DNA of 36,950 nt from Streptomyces mutomycini (GCF_001700505.1 NZ_MAPV01000035.1:1-36950); one strand, 5' to 3'; numbered from the stretch's first letter, positions 1 through 13,386 are shown. Made by a program: numbers and translations. Notes: a model not told the origin generated them from the sequence alone.

Positions 1-37
1 GCCCCCCGCGTATCCGGAGGCGGATCCCGCTCCGGCG

Positions 38-1006
38 GTGCCGGAGCGGCCCCAGCGGCACCCCGACGAGATGGACTTCGAGCAGCGCCGTGTCCACCTG
101 ACCGCCCGCCAGCGGGGCGCGGACGCCACCGCGGTGAGCCGGCTCCTCGTCCAGGTGCCCTCGTTCCTCTGCAGCCTCGCCGTGGTGACCGGCTTCGCGT
201 CGGCGTTCCTCGGGTCGGCCGCCTGGCTTCCCGTCACCCTCTGGGTACTCAGCGGCGTCCTGGTCTTCCACCGCCCCACCGAGGGGTTCCTCGCCCGCAG
301 GCTGCTGCGGCTGCGCGCACCGGCCCCTGCCGAACGGGCCCGGCTGGAGCCGGTGTGGCGCGAGGTCACGGCACGGGCCGGCGTCGACCACCAGCGGTAC
401 GAGCTGTGGATCGAGGAGAGCGACGCCATCAACGCGTACGCCGCGGCAGGCCACATCGTCGGCGTCACCACCTTCTCCCTGAACCACCTGCCCAACGGCC
501 AGCTGGCCGCAGCACTCGCGCACGAACTGGGCCACCACACGGGCGGCCACGCCTGGGCCTCCCTGCTGGGCCGGTGGTACGCGACTCCCGCCGAGCTGAC
601 CTGGCGGGCGATCCGCGCGATGTCGCGGGTGGCAGTGCGCGTGGCACGCGTCATCTCCCTGCCCGCGACAGGAATCCTGGTCATGCTGTTCGGCTGCGGC
701 CTGCTGGCCTTCGTCGCGGCGGCCTGGATGGTCGTCCTGCCGATGGCGGTCGCCCCGTACCTGCTGGCGCTGGTCAACAGGAGGTCCGAGCTCCGGGCCG
801 ACGCCCACGCCGCGGACCTGGGCTTCGCCCACCCGCTCGCCGGGGTCCTGCACACCATGCGGGCGCACGAGGAGGCCTCGTACGCGGCTGCGGGCCCCCA
901 GGCCCGCCGTACGGGCGGACTCGCCAAGCTGCTGTCCTCGCACCCCGACTACGCGGACCGGCTGCAGCACCTCCAGCCGTACCTGGACGGCCGTCCGCCC
1001 CGGTGA
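38..1006 (+). CDS. M48-family (HtpX/Ste24-like) membrane zinc metalloprotease, start uncertain
   Basis: Predicted integral-membrane zinc endopeptidase. Numbering from the GTG at 38, the zinc motif HELGHH lies at residues 162-167 and a downstream SELRAD motif supplies a likely third metal ligand, Glu251, as in M48 peptidases. Two hydrophobic segments lie near residues 40-78 and another long one near 205-240, flanking the catalytic helix. The reading frame is open to the left edge of the window with no stop, and neither the GTG at 38 nor the ATG at 71 has a well-spaced ribosome site, so the true start may be outside the window. The gene converges on rpoC and shares a hairpin terminator with it. 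The substrate is unknown; the family usually handles membrane-protein quality control. It is distinct from the canonical htpX at 27192-28055. Confidence 0.8.
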   Translation: MPERPQRHPDEMDFEQRRVHLTARQRGADATAVSRLLVQVPSFLCSLAVVTGFASAFLGSAAWLPVTLWVLSGVLVFHRPTEGFLARRLLRLRAPAPAERARLEPVWREVTARAGVDHQRYELWIEESDAINAYAAAGHIVGVTTFSLNHLPNGQLAAALAHELGHHTGGHAWASLLGRWYATPAELTWRAIRAMSRVAVRVARVISLPATGILVMLFGCGLLAFVAAAWMVVLPMAVAPYLLALVNRRSELRADAHAADLGFAHPLAGVLHTMRAHEEASYAAAGPQARRTGGLAKLLSSHPDYADRLQHLQPYLDGRPPR

Positions 1007-1015
1007 CCGGGAACG

Positions 1016-1060
1016 CCGAAGGGCGGTCACCCCGTACGCAACGGGGTGACCGCCCTTCGG
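1016..1060. terminator. Bidirectional hairpin terminator between the M48 gene and rpoC
   Basis: Perfect 20-bp inverted repeat: arms 1016-1035 and 1041-1060 with a 5-nt loop (acgca). It sits between the convergent stops of the M48 gene (1006) and rpoC (1079), so it can end both transcripts. There is no long T-tract, which is common for Streptomyces terminators. Confidence 0.85.
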
Positions 1061-1078
1061 TCGTATCAAGCGACTCGC

Positions 1079-4978
<3,900 letters not shown>

Positions 4979-5106
4979 TTGTCGTCAATCCCTCTTTCGG
5001 GGGTTCGAGCCCCCTCGCCTGAGCGAGAAATCGGGGCACTTCAGCAATGGTCTGAACGGGTCCGGGGAGGGCCGGCCGGATCACGAGGATCCGGCCGGGC
5101 AACCCG

Positions 5107-8100
5107 TCAGACCTCTTCGACGCTGCTCGGCTCTCGCCGGGACAGGTCGATACCGAGTTCCTCCGCCGCGCGGAAGACGTCCTCGTCCGTGTCGCGCATC
5201 TCGATGGACATGCCGTCCGAGGACAGCACCTCCACGTTGAGGCAGAGCGACTGCATTTCCTTGATGAGCACCTTGAAGGACTCGGGAATGCCGGGCTCGG
5301 GGATGTTCTCGCCCTTGACGATCGCCTCGTAGACCTTCACGCGGCCGGTGACGTCGTCGGACTTGATCGTCAGAAGTTCCTGGAGGGCGTATGCGGCGCC
5401 GTAAGCCTCAAGGGCCCACACCTCCATCTCACCGAATCGCTGACCACCGAACTGCGCCTTACCACCCAGCGGCTGCTGCGTGATCATGGAGTACGGACCG
5501 GTCGAGCGCGCGTGGAGCTTGTCGTCGACCAGGTGGTGCAGCTTGAGGATGTACATGTACCCGATCGAGACCGGGTCCGGGAACGGCTCACCGGAGCGGC
5601 CGTCGTACAGGTTGGCCTTGCCCGAGGGCAGGACCAGCCGGTCGCCGTCGCGGTTCGGGATCGTGGCCTGGAAGAGGCCGGTGATCTCGTCCTCGCGCGC
5701 GCCGTCGAAGACGGGCGTGGCGACGTTGGTGCCGGGGGCGACCTGGTCGGCGCCGATGGCCTGCAGGCGCTGGGCCCACTCGTCACCGAGGCCGGAGACG
5801 TCCCAGCCGCGGCTGGCGAGCCAGCCGAGGTGGATCTCCAGGACCTGTCCCGGGTTCATTCGGGACGGGACACCCAGCGGGTTGAGGATGATGTCGACCG
5901 GGGTGCCGTCCTCCAGGAACGGCATGTCCTCGATCGGGAGGATCTTCGAGATGACGCCCTTGTTGCCGTGACGGCCGGCGAGCTTGTCACCATCGGTGAT
6001 CTTGCGCTTCTGTGCGACGTAGACGCGGACCAGCTGGTTCACGCCCGGCGGCAGCTCGTCGCCCTCTTCGCGGTCGAAGACGCGGACGCCGATGACCTTG
6101 CCGATCTCACCGTGCGGCACCTTCAGCGAGGTGTCGCGCACCTCGCGCGCCTTCTCACCGAAGATCGCGCGGAGCAGGCGCTCCTCCGGGGTCAGCTCGG
6201 TCTCACCCTTAGGCGTGACCTTGCCGACGAGGATGTCGCCGGCGACGACCTCGGCACCGATACGGATGATGCCGCGCTCGTCGAGGTCGGCGAGGACCTC
6301 TTCGGAGACGTTCGGGATGTCCCGGGTGATCTCCTCCGGGCCGAGCTTGGTGTCACGGGCGTCGACCTCGTGCTCCTCGATGTGGATCGAGGAGAGGACG
6401 TCGTCCTGCACGAGGCGCTGCGACAGGATGATCGCGTCCTCGTAGTTGTGACCCTCCCACGGCATGAACGCCACGAGCAGGTTCTTGCCGAGCGCCATCT
6501 CACCGTTCTCGGTGGCGGGCCCGTCGGCGAGGACCTGGCTCTCGATCACGCGGTCGCCCTCGGAGACGACGACCTTCTGGTTGACCGAGGTGCCCTGGTT
6601 GGAGCGCGAGAACTTGGCGATGCGGTACGTGGTGTACGTGCCGTCGTCGTTCGTCACGGTGATGTAGTCCGCGGAGACCTCCTGGACCACACCCGACTTC
6701 TCGGCCTTGAGCACGTCACCGGCGTCGGTGGCACAGCGGTACTCCATGCCGGTACCGACCAGCGGCGCCTCGCTCTTGATGAGCGGGACGGCCTGACGCA
6801 TCATGTTCGCGCCCATGAGGGCACGGTTGGCGTCGTCGTGCTCGAGGAACGGGATCATCGCGGTGGCGACCGACACCATCTGGCGCGGCGAGACGTCCAT
6901 GTAGTCGACGTCGTCACCGGGGATGTAGTCGATTTCTCCGCCACGACGGCGGACCAGGACGCGGGCCTCGGTGAAGCGCATGTCCTCGGAGAGCGTCGCG
7001 TTCGCCTGGGCGATCACGAAGCGGTCCTCTTCGTCGGCCGTCAGGTAGTCGACGTCGTCGGTGACGACGCCCTCGACGACCTTGCGGTACGGCGTCTCGA
7101 TGAAGCCGAACGGGTTGATGCGCCCGTAGGAGGCCAGCGAACCGATCAGACCGATGTTCGGGCCTTCGGGCGTCTCGATCGGGCACATGCGGCCGTAGTG
7201 CGACGGGTGAACGTCACGGACCTCGAAGCCGGCACGCTCACGGGACAGACCACCCGGGCCGAGGGCGTTGAGACGACGCTTGTGCGTCAGACCCGACAGC
7301 GGGTTGTTCTGGTCCATGAACTGCGACAGCTGGCTGGTGCCGAAGAACTCCTTGATGGAGGCGACGACCGGCCGGATGTTGATCAGGGTCTGCGGCGTGA
7401 TCGCCTCGACGTCCTGGGTCGTCATGCGCTCACGCACGACGCGCTCCATACGGGCGAGACCCGTACGGACCTGGTTCTGGATCAGCTCGCCGACGTTACG
7501 GATACGACGGTTGCCGAAGTGGTCGATGTCGTCCGTCTCGACCATGATCGAACGGCCTGACTCACCTACGGTCTCGGTCTCACCGGCGTGGAGCTTCACC
7601 AGGTACTTGATGGTGGCGATGATGTCGTCGCTGGTGAGGACACCGGCGTCGAGCGGCTCTTCGGCGCCGAGCTTCTTGTTCACCTTGTAGCGGCCGACCT
7701 TCGCGAGGTCGTAGCGCTTCGGGTTGAAGTAGAGGTTCTCGAGCAGCGTCTGAGCGGCCTCGCGCGTCGGCGGCTCGCCGGGACGCAGCTTGCGGTAGAT
7801 GTCGAGCAGCGCGTCGTCCTGGCCCTGGGTGTGGTCCTTCTCCAGGGTGGCGCGCATGGACTCGTACTCGCCGAACTCCTCCAGGATCTGCTCGGTGGTC
7901 CAGCCGAGAGCCTTGAGGAGGACGGTGACGGACTGCTTGCGCTTGCGGTCGATGCGGACACCGACCATGTCGCGCTTGTCGATCTCCATCTCCAGCCAGG
8001 CACCCCGGGAAGGGATGATCTTGGCGGAGAAGATGTCCTTGTCGGACGTCTTGTCGATGGAGGAGTCGAAGTAGACACCCGGCGAGCGCACCAGCTGCGA

Positions 8101-8592
8101 CACGACGACACGCTCGGTGCCGTTGATGACGAAGGTGCCCTTGTTGGTCATGAGCGGGAAGTCGCCCATGAAGACCGTCTGGGACTTGATCTCGCCGGTC
8201 TCGTTGTTGGTGAACTCGGCCGTGACGAAGAGCGGCGCGGCGAACGTGAAGTCGCGCTCCTTGCACTCGTCGATCGAGTTCTTCGGGGGCTCGAAGCGGT
8301 GGTCGCGGAACGTGAGCGACATCGACCCGGAGAAGTCCTCGATCGGCGAGATCTCCTCGAAGATCTCCTCCAGGCCGGACTTGGTGGGGACGTCCTGTCC
8401 ACTGTCCAGAGCGGCCTCGACGCGAGCCTTCCAGGCGGCGTTGCCCAGGAGCCAGTCGAAGCTCTCGGTCTGCAGCGCGAGGAGGTTCGGAACCTCGAGG
8501 GGCTCCTTGATCTTTGCAAAAGAGATGCGCAGCGGGGCGGTGCTGGCACCGTTGTTCGTATTCGAGGTCGAGGCGTTGCGCGAGGCGGCCAA
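5107..8592 (-). CDS. rpoB: DNA-directed RNA polymerase subunit beta, TTG start
   Basis: Second-largest RNA polymerase subunit, 1161 aa from the TTG at 8592, which gives [11 protein letters not shown] and the length known for Streptomyces RpoB. An AGGA-type ribosome site (ggaagga) lies about 8 nt upstream. The frame stays open upstream to an ATG at 8709, but that extension has no good ribosome site and is not part of the family. The rifampicin-binding cluster reads [17 protein letters not shown] then [14 protein letters not shown]. The residue equivalent to E. coli Ser531 is Asn442 (codon AAC at 7269-7267); the equivalents of Asp516 and His526 are unchanged. The C-terminus ends SSVEEV. A likely own promoter is at 8757-8785, and rpoC follows 128 bp downstream. 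Confidence 0.99.
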   Translation of the reverse strand: MAASRNASTSNTNNGASTAPLRISFAKIKEPLEVPNLLALQTESFDWLLGNAAWKARVEAALDSGQDVPTKSGLEEIFEEISPIEDFSGSMSLTFRDHRFEPPKNSIDECKERDFTFAAPLFVTAEFTNNETGEIKSQTVFMGDFPLMTNKGTFVINGTERVVVSQLVRSPGVYFDSSIDKTSDKDIFSAKIIPSRGAWLEMEIDKRDMVGVRIDRKRKQSVTVLLKALGWTTEQILEEFGEYESMRATLEKDHTQGQDDALLDIYRKLRPGEPPTREAAQTLLENLYFNPKRYDLAKVGRYKVNKKLGAEEPLDAGVLTSDDIIATIKYLVKLHAGETETVGESGRSIMVETDDIDHFGNRRIRNVGELIQNQVRTGLARMERVVRERMTTQDVEAITPQTLINIRPVVASIKEFFGTSQLSQFMDQNNPLSGLTHKRRLNALGPGGLSRERAGFEVRDVHPSHYGRMCPIETPEGPNIGLIGSLASYGRINPFGFIETPYRKVVEGVVTDDVDYLTADEEDRFVIAQANATLSEDMRFTEARVLVRRRGGEIDYIPGDDVDYMDVSPRQMVSVATAMIPFLEHDDANRALMGANMMRQAVPLIKSEAPLVGTGMEYRCATDAGDVLKAEKSGVVQEVSADYITVTNDDGTYTTYRIAKFSRSNQGTSVNQKVVVSEGDRVIESQVLADGPATENGEMALGKNLLVAFMPWEGHNYEDAIILSQRLVQDDVLSSIHIEEHEVDARDTKLGPEEITRDIPNVSEEVLADLDERGIIRIGAEVVAGDILVGKVTPKGETELTPEERLLRAIFGEKAREVRDTSLKVPHGEIGKVIGVRVFDREEGDELPPGVNQLVRVYVAQKRKITDGDKLAGRHGNKGVISKILPIEDMPFLEDGTPVDIILNPLGVPSRMNPGQVLEIHLGWLASRGWDVSGLGDEWAQRLQAIGADQVAPGTNVATPVFDGAREDEITGLFQATIPNRDGDRLVLPSGKANLYDGRSGEPFPDPVSIGYMYILKLHHLVDDKLHARSTGPYSMITQQPLGGKAQFGGQRFGEMEVWALEAYGAAYALQELLTIKSDDVTGRVKVYEAIVKGENIPEPGIPESFKVLIKEMQSLCLNVEVLSSDGMSIEMRDTDEDVFRAAEELGIDLSRREPSSVEEV

Positions 8593-8756
8593 GAGGGGGT
8601 CCTTCCGAGGGCTCGGACTCACTACGCGCGTACCGGCCCCCAAGCCGCACACAGAGACAGGAATCCCAAGGTCAGGGAATGTCCGGTCTTCGGTGCTGAG
8701 CGTGGGCATGCCCCTGGTGACGGGCAGGAGGCAGCTAACAGGCAGCGCAAAGGGTC

Positions 8757-8785
8757 AGTGTAGCCAAGCGGCACACTGATGTCCA
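8757..8785 (-). promoter_or_regulatory. Probable rpoB promoter
   Basis: On the minus strand a -35 TGGACA (8785-8780) and a -10 TACACT (8762-8757) are separated by exactly 17 bp, close to the principal sigma consensus TTGACA/TANNNT. This predicts a start near 8750 and a leader of about 160 nt before the TTG of rpoB. It lets rpoBC be transcribed independently of rplJL. Confidence 0.6.
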
Positions 8786-9106
8786 GTCGGGGTTCTCAGA
8801 GACCCACGTTGCTCTAAACAGCTGTTCTCAACACCTATGGATAGCCCTCGCGCGGTGTGCGCTCTTCTTTACTGCCCTCTTCGCTCTCGATCCATGCCTC
8901 GGATGCGGATCGAGATGACGACGCGTCCTGAGAATTGCGCGCCGCGTGCGGTTCGTCAAGGCCCCATGGCCCCGGCGGACGTCCGCCGATCTTCACCTGC
9001 GCCCGGAGGACGCCTGTTGACGCCCCTGGCGCCCCCGGAGAAACGGACGGCGAAGATCACCCTACTCGCCGGGGGCGGAAGATCAAGGCAGCCTCCTGGG
9101 GCACGC

Positions 9107-9142
9107 CAAAGGGCGACCACCCGGATGGGTGATCGCCCTTTG
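9107..9142 (-). terminator. Hairpin terminator or attenuator after rplL
   Basis: Arms 9107-9122 and 9127-9142 (caaagggcga type) form a 16-bp stem with one mismatch or wobble and a 4-nt loop ggat, about 60 bp past the rplL stop. No T-tract follows. It probably reduces read-through from rplJL into rpoBC or protects the rplL 3' end. Confidence 0.65.
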
Positions 9143-9202
9143 CGATGTGACATCCCCGCCTTGCGGCGGAGACTGCCTTGCGGAGTCAGATGACTCGCAG
9201 GG

Positions 9203-9586
9203 TCACTTGACCTCGACGGAAGCGCCGGCGGCCTTGAGGGACTCGGCAGCCTTGTCAGCGGCCTCCTTGGCGACCTTCTCGACGACCGGCTTCGGGGCGC
9301 CGTCGACGAGGTCCTTGGCCTCCTTCAGACCCAGCGAGGTCAGCTCACGCACGACCTTGATGACCTGGATCTTCTTGTCGCCGGCAGCCGTGAGGATGAC
9401 GTCGAACTCGTCCTGCTCGGCCTCGGCCTCGGCGGCGGGGCCGCCCTGGGCGGGACCGGCGACGGCAACCGCGGCAGCGGCGGTGACGTCGAACTTCTCC
9501 TCGAACGCCTTAACGAACTCGGAGAGCTCGATGAGGGTGAGCTCCTCGAACTGGGCGAGCAGGTCTTCCTGGCTGAGCTTCGCCAT
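9203..9586 (-). CDS. rplL: 50S ribosomal protein L7/L12
   Basis: Ribosomal stalk protein that forms dimers on L10 and recruits translation GTPases. 127 aa. The N-terminal dimerisation domain begins [17 protein letters not shown], an Ala/Gly/Pro/Glu-rich hinge lies near residues 36-57, and the C-terminal factor-binding domain begins near [13 protein letters not shown] and includes [16 protein letters not shown]. The ATG start has a GGAAGGA ribosome site. It is the second gene of rplJ-rplL, 81 bp after rplJ, and is followed by a hairpin. Confidence 0.99.
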   Translation of the reverse strand: MAKLSQEDLLAQFEELTLIELSEFVKAFEEKFDVTAAAAVAVAGPAQGGPAAEAEAEQDEFDVILTAAGDKKIQVIKVVRELTSLGLKEAKDLVDGAPKPVVEKVAKEAADKAAESLKAAGASVEVK

Positions 9587-9667
9587 GATGGCGTCCTTCC
9601 ACTATTCGGCAGGTGCCGGATGTATATGTCGGCGGGCGTACGTGGTGCCCGCTGGACCACCGAGTGG

Positions 9668-10225
9668 TTACTCGGCAGCCTCGGCGGGAGCCGGCGTACC
9701 GGCACCGCCCTGCTCGGCCCTCTTGGCGCGAAGCGCTTCCGCGGTGCGGACGAACTTCGACGGCAGAGCCTGGAAGAGCTGCGCAGCCTGAGTCTGCTTG
9801 CCCTTCATGGCGCCGGCCAGCTTGGCGAGCAGAACCTCGCGGGACTCGAGGTCCGCGAGCTTCTTGATCTCATCGGCGGACAGCGCCTTACCGTCAAGGA
9901 CACCGCCCTTGATGATGAGGTCGGGGTTGTCCTTGGCGAAGTCACGAAGACCCTTCGCCGACTCCACCGGGTCACCGGTGATGAAGGCAACCGCCGTCGG
10001 ACCTGCGAACAGGTCGTCCAGCGTGTCGATCCCGGCCTCGTTGGCCGCAATCTTGGTCAGCGTGTTCTTCACCACGGCGTACTGGGCGTTCTCACCGAGC
10101 GAACGACGCAGCGTCTTGAGCTGCGCCACGGTGAGACCCCGGTACTCGGTCAGCACTGCGGCGTTCGAGCTGCGGAACTGGTCCGTCAGCTCGGCTACCG
10201 CGGCAGCCTTGTCGGGCCTTGCCAT
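9668..10225 (-). CDS. rplJ: 50S ribosomal protein L10
   Basis: Base of the ribosomal stalk, 185 aa, and in many bacteria the autogenous repressor of its own leader. The start is the ATG at 10225, reading [17 protein letters not shown], with a strong GGAAGGAGG ribosome site about 10 nt upstream; a longer in-frame extension upstream has no such support. The RNA-binding globular domain contains [17 protein letters not shown] and [11 protein letters not shown]. The C-terminal part, which binds L7/L12, ends in an Ala/Pro/Glu-rich tail. It is preceded by an L10-type leader with an attenuator. Confidence 0.98.
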   Translation of the reverse strand: MARPDKAAAVAELTDQFRSSNAAVLTEYRGLTVAQLKTLRRSLGENAQYAVVKNTLTKIAANEAGIDTLDDLFAGPTAVAFITGDPVESAKGLRDFAKDNPDLIIKGGVLDGKALSADEIKKLADLESREVLLAKLAGAMKGKQTQAAQLFQALPSKFVRTAEALRAKRAEQGGAGTPAPAEAAE

Positions 10226-10433
10226 GAGCGTCGGCCTCCTTCCGGGTGATGAGGACCGCTCAGAAGGGGCCGGGAAAAACAAAACGCCCCGGCGCAGGCG
10301 CCAGGGCGTAGCTCGACCGGACGGATCCGGGAGCTTTCCATAGTCACCTGCGCAGGTCGCCCGTTCTTGACGGATCCTTCGGTCACCGTTTCCCCTTACG
10401 AGGACGCGGCAACGACCAGCGGTCTTTGGCTTC
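10226..10433 (-). ncRNA. L10 (rplJ) leader
   Basis: Untranslated leader between the predicted start near 10433 and the rplJ ATG. Reading the minus strand, it has an AAAGACCGCTGGTCGTTG-type hairpin early on (about 10410-10428), resembling the kink-turn element that L10 or the L10/L12 complex binds in known L10 leaders. A GC-rich hairpin with a U-tract (10275-10309) follows, then the ribosome site. The assignment to the L10 leader family is by motif and position; the boundaries are approximate. Confidence 0.6.
10275..10309 (-). terminator. Intrinsic attenuator in the rplJ leader
   Basis: On the minus strand an 11-bp stem (10309-10299 with 10294-10284, one G-U pair, 4-nt loop) is followed directly by a T-rich run (positions 10284-10275 read ttttgttttt). 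This is the only classic U-tract terminator placed upstream of a start codon in the window, 50 nt before the rplJ ATG, so it most likely acts as a conditional attenuator. Confidence 0.75.
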
Positions 10434-10439
10434 TTCGTG

Positions 10440-10469
10440 AGCGTACGCGACCGGGGCCGTCCGGAGCAA
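10440..10469 (-). promoter_or_regulatory. Probable rplJL promoter
   Basis: Minus-strand -35 TTGCTC (10469-10464) and -10 TACGCT (10445-10440) with an 18-bp spacer. The predicted start lies just before the L10 leader hairpin, which fits a promoter specific for rplJL after the rplKA terminator. Confidence 0.5.
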
Positions 10470-10537
10470 ATCCGTCCCGGTTCGACCGGTGCGAGAGGTT
10501 TAAGGGCCTCCAGGCGGCTCAGGGGCCCCGCCGACGA

Positions 10538-10579
10538 GGACGGGCCCCGCAGCCTCCCTGGAGGCTGCGGGGCCCGTCC
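10538..10579 (-). terminator. Terminator hairpin after rplA
   Basis: Perfect 20-bp inverted repeat, arms 10538-10557 and 10560-10579 (ggacgggccccgcagcctcc and its complement), starting about 36 bp past the rplA stop. Very GC-rich, without a T-tract. It separates rplKA from rplJL. Confidence 0.85.
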
Positions 10580-10615
10580 CATGCCGTGACACGGCTACCG
10601 GGTGAGCACGGGGGC

Positions 10616-11338
10616 TCAGACGGCTGCCGGGTCCTCCTCGACGAGGAGGTTGCGCACGCGGTTGGAGTCCAGCGGGATGCCGGGGCCCATCGTCGTGCTC
10701 ATGGTCGCCTTCTTGATGAAGCGACCCTTCGCGGCGGACGGCTTCAGACGGAGGATCTCCTCCAGCGCCGCGCCGTAGTTCTCGACCAGCTTCGTGTCAT
10801 CGAAAGAGGTCTTTCCGATGATGAAGTGCAGGTTCGAGTGCTTGTCGACGCGGAACTCGATCTTTCCGCCCTTGATGTCGTTGACAGCCTTGACGACATC
10901 GGGGGTGACGGTGCCGGTCTTCGGGTTCGGCATCAGACCACGCGGACCGAGCACGCGGCCCAGGCGGCCGACCTTGCCCATGAGGTCCGGCGTGGCGACG
11001 ACGGCGTCGAAGTCCAGACGGCCCTTCGCCACCTCGTCGATGAGCTCGTCGGCGCCGACGATGTCGGCGCCCGCGGCTTCCGCGGCCGCAGCACGGTCAC
11101 CGGTCGCGAAGACCAGGACCCGGGCGGTCTTGCCGGTGCCGTGCGGGAGGTTCACGGTGCCACGGACCATCTGGTCGGCCTTGCGCGGGTCGACACCCAG
11201 CGCGAAAGCGACCTCGACGGTGCTGTCGAACTTCGTGGAGGCGGTGTCCTTGGCGATACGGACGGCCTCGAGCGGGGCGTACTGACGCTCCCGGTCGATC
11301 TTCGCGTCCGCAGCGCGGAGGTTCTTACTGCGCTTCAC
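10616..11338 (-). CDS. rplA: 50S ribosomal protein L1
   Basis: Primary 23S rRNA-binding protein of the L1 stalk, 240 aa. Family signatures are seen: [20 protein letters not shown], a [21 protein letters not shown] segment, [12 protein letters not shown] and [20 protein letters not shown]. The start is GTG, reading [11 protein letters not shown], with an AGGAG ribosome site about 6 nt upstream. It lies 82 bp after rplK in the same direction and is followed by a terminator hairpin, so rplK-rplA form a unit. L1 is a translational repressor of this unit in other bacteria; no L1-binding element was identified here. Confidence 0.98.
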   Translation of the reverse strand: MKRSKNLRAADAKIDRERQYAPLEAVRIAKDTASTKFDSTVEVAFALGVDPRKADQMVRGTVNLPHGTGKTARVLVFATGDRAAAAEAAGADIVGADELIDEVAKGRLDFDAVVATPDLMGKVGRLGRVLGPRGLMPNPKTGTVTPDVVKAVNDIKGGKIEFRVDKHSNLHFIIGKTSFDDTKLVENYGAALEEILRLKPSAAKGRFIKKATMSTTMGPGIPLDSNRVRNLLVEEDPAAV

Positions 11339-11420
11339 ATCTACTCCTGTGGTTTTCAGAGTGTGGAGTCGTGGTGCGGACCAGCGCTTGGTCCTACCAC
11401 TGTGGGGCTAAGGGGCTGAC

Positions 11421-11855
11421 TCAGCCTTCGACCGTGATGCCCATGGAACGGGCGGTGCCAGCGATGATCTTCGACGCGGCGTCGAGGTCGTTGGCGTTCA
11501 GGTCGGGGAGCTTGGTCGTGGCGATCTCGCGGACCTGGTCGGCCGTGAGCTTGGCGACCTTCGTCTTGTGCGGCTCGCCGGAGCCCTTGTCCACACCCGC
11601 GGCCTTGAGGATCAGCTTGGCGGCCGGCGGAGTCTTGGTGATGAAGGTGAAGGAGCGGTCGTCGTAGACCGTGATCTCCACCGGCACGACCATGCCACGC
11701 TGCGACTCGGTCGCGGCGTTGTAGGCCTTGCAGAACTCCATGATGTTGACGCCGTGCTGGCCCAGTGCGGGACCGACCGGCGGCGCCGGGTTGGCCGCAC
11801 CGGCGTTGATCTGGAGCTTGATAAGCCCCGTGATCTTCTTCTTCTTGGGAGGCAT
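11421..11855 (-). CDS. rplK: 50S ribosomal protein L11
   Basis: Ribosomal protein of the GTPase-associated centre, 144 aa. The N-terminal domain has the [20 protein letters not shown] motif, including the proline-rich surface where thiopeptide antibiotics bind; the C-terminal rRNA-binding domain ends in [23 protein letters not shown] start with a GGAGAG ribosome site. In Streptomyces rplK is also the relC locus, because L11 is needed for RelA activation. First gene of rplK-rplA. No deviation from the family was noticed. Confidence 0.99.
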
Positions 11856-11925
11856 TGCTCTCTCCGGGTCCTAGTGAGAGTGTTTCGCCGCCATTCCGGT
11901 CATCCGGATGGAGGCATACCGCACA

Positions 11926-11953
11926 ACGATAACGGGTATAGCTGCGCGACCAA
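11926..11953 (-). promoter_or_regulatory. Possible rplKA promoter
   Basis: Minus-strand -35 TTGGTC (11953-11948) and -10 TATCGT (11931-11926) with a 16-bp spacer, between the nusG terminator and the rplK ribosome site. The spacer is short and other TANNNT-like hexamers are nearby, so the exact elements are uncertain. Confidence 0.35.
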
Positions 11954-12000
11954 AAACCGAGCAGGTCAGACTGGCTGCGAAGCCTGTCTGACCTGCTCGG
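11951..12000 (-). terminator. Intrinsic terminator after nusG
   Basis: 20-bp stem with one mismatch (arms 12000-11981 and 11976-11957, loop gcga) followed on the minus strand by TTTTT (11956-11952). It begins 33 bp past the nusG stop and separates secE-nusG from rplKA. Confidence 0.85.
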
Positions 12001-12033
12001 TAGGCATGTGTCCAGAGACTGGCGGAAAGCCCG

Positions 12034-12918
12034 TCAGTTCTTCTGGATCTGGTCGAAGCTGAGCTCGACCGGGGTCTCGCGACCGAAGATCTCGACGAGG
12101 CCCTTGACCTTCTTCGAGTCGGCGTTGATCTCGTTGATCGTCGCCTGCAGGGTCGCGAACGGGCCGTCGGTGACGGTGACCGAGTCGCCCACCTCGAAGT
12201 CCAGGACCTGCACCTCGACCTTGCGGGCCGGAGCCGGCTTGCCCTCGGCCTCGGCCGCCTCGCGGGCCGCCTTCTCCTCGGCCTCGGGGGCGAGCATCTT
12301 GACGATCTCGTCCAGGGTCAGCGGGTACGGGTCGTAGGCGTTGCCCACGAAGCCGGTGACACCGGGCGTGTTGCGGACAACACCCCAGGACTCGTTCGTC
12401 AGGTCCATGCGCACCAGGACGTATCCCGGGAGCTTGTTCTGACGGACGTTCTTCCGCTCACCGTTCTTGATCTGGACGATCTCTTCCTCGGGCACCTCGG
12501 CCTGGTAGACGAACTCCTCGACGTTGAGCGAGACGGCGCGCTGCTCCAGGTTGGCCTTCACGCGCTTCTCGTAGCCGGCGTACGTGTGGATGACGTACCA
12601 CTCGCCGGGAAGTCCTCGCAGCTCTTCGCGCAGGGCGGCGACGGCGTCGACGGGGGCGGCCGGCTCGGCCTCCTCCGCGGACTCGTCGTCGGCGTCGGAC
12701 TCGTCCGCCGCCTCGTCGTCCTGGGCGGCCTCTTCGTCCTCGTCGGACTCGGCACGCACGGCGTCCTGCTCGGCGGGCTCGCCCGCGGCGTCGTCAGCAG
12801 CGTCGACCTGGTCCGGGGCCACGGCATCCGCCGCCTCGACGATGTCGAGCTCGTCCTCGGCGGACTCGACGGCGCTCGCCGTGGGCTCGGCGTCGTCGTT
12901 CAGGTTCGGGTCAGACAC
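12034..12918 (-). CDS. nusG: Transcription termination/antitermination protein NusG
   Basis: RNA-polymerase-binding elongation factor of 294 aa, much longer than E. coli NusG (181 aa) because of an acidic N-terminal extension of about 100 residues rich in Asp, Glu and Ala, typical of Streptomyces. The NGN domain begins near [15 protein letters not shown] and contains the [10 protein letters not shown] motif. A linker rich in Glu, Ala and Lys precedes the C-terminal KOW domain ([18 protein letters not shown]). The start is GTG ([12 protein letters not shown]) with an AGGAAG ribosome site; there is no alternative start near the NGN domain with better support. secE lies 74 bp upstream, the usual secE-nusG operon. 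Confidence 0.97.
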   Translation of the reverse strand: MSDPNLNDDAEPTASAVESAEDELDIVEAADAVAPDQVDAADDAAGEPAEQDAVRAESDEDEEAAQDDEAADESDADDESAEEAEPAAPVDAVAALREELRGLPGEWYVIHTYAGYEKRVKANLEQRAVSLNVEEFVYQAEVPEEEIVQIKNGERKNVRQNKLPGYVLVRMDLTNESWGVVRNTPGVTGFVGNAYDPYPLTLDEIVKMLAPEAEEKAAREAAEAEGKPAPARKVEVQVLDFEVGDSVTVTDGPFATLQATINEINADSKKVKGLVEIFGRETPVELSFDQIQKN

Positions 12919-12992
12919 GATGGCTGCTTCTTCCTGGATACAAATGGGTGGAACATGCGAAAGGGGCGCCGATGAGGCGCCCTCCGCGGGGA

Positions 12993-13280
12993 TCAGCCGA
13001 AGACGTACTTGATGACCCGCGCGAATCCGAAGTCAATCACGGTGACGAGACCGATCATGACGACCACGAACACGATCACCACGGCCGTGTACGTCGACAG
13101 CTGGCTGCGCGTGGGCCATACGACCTTGCGGAGTTCGGCGACGATCTGGCGGTAGAAGAGCGCGAGCCGGCCCAGAGGGCCCTTCTTGCCGCGCTTTCCG
13201 CCCTTCCGGGTCTTCTTCTTCGACTCGGGGGCTTCGTCCTCGGCATCAGGCATGTCGATGGAGCCCACGGCGTCCGTCAC
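12993..13280 (-). CDS. secE: Preprotein translocase subunit SecE
   Basis: Essential clamp subunit of the SecYEG protein-export channel in the cytoplasmic membrane. 95 aa from the GTG at 13280 ([16 protein letters not shown]), with an AGGTGAG ribosome site just upstream; an upstream in-frame extension runs through the tRNA gene and is rejected. A basic region ([14 protein letters not shown]) leads into the conserved amphipathic segment [15 protein letters not shown] and one transmembrane helix near residues 66-86. It lies between tRNA-Trp and nusG, as in Mycobacterium. Confidence 0.97.
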   Translation of the reverse strand: MTDAVGSIDMPDAEDEAPESKKKTRKGGKRGKKGPLGRLALFYRQIVAELRKVVWPTRSQLSTYTAVVIVFVVVMIGLVTVIDFGFARVIKYVFG

Positions 13281-13386
13281 GCTACTCACCTGATTCCGGG
13301 TCGTGGCCGTGCCGCGCCCGGTGGAGCCGCACGGCGGTGCATTGAAGTACGTACATGCGCACACATCCTGGCGAAGGAGTGTGTAG

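Larger units (their letters stand above)
8593..9202 (-). other. Long rplL-rpoB intergenic region
   Basis: About 610 bp without a convincing gene. It holds the post-rplL hairpin (9107-9142) and the rpoB promoter (8757-8785). Short open frames here on either strand look like chance in GC-rich sequence. Between 8790 and 9100 nothing else was recognised apart from a short imperfect dyad around 8791-8806. Such separation allows ribosomal protein and polymerase genes to be expressed at different levels. Confidence 0.6.

Noticed and set aside
5512..7560. Long plus-strand open frame opposite rpoB
   Set aside because: Same codon-bias artefact; rpoB on the minus strand is unambiguous.
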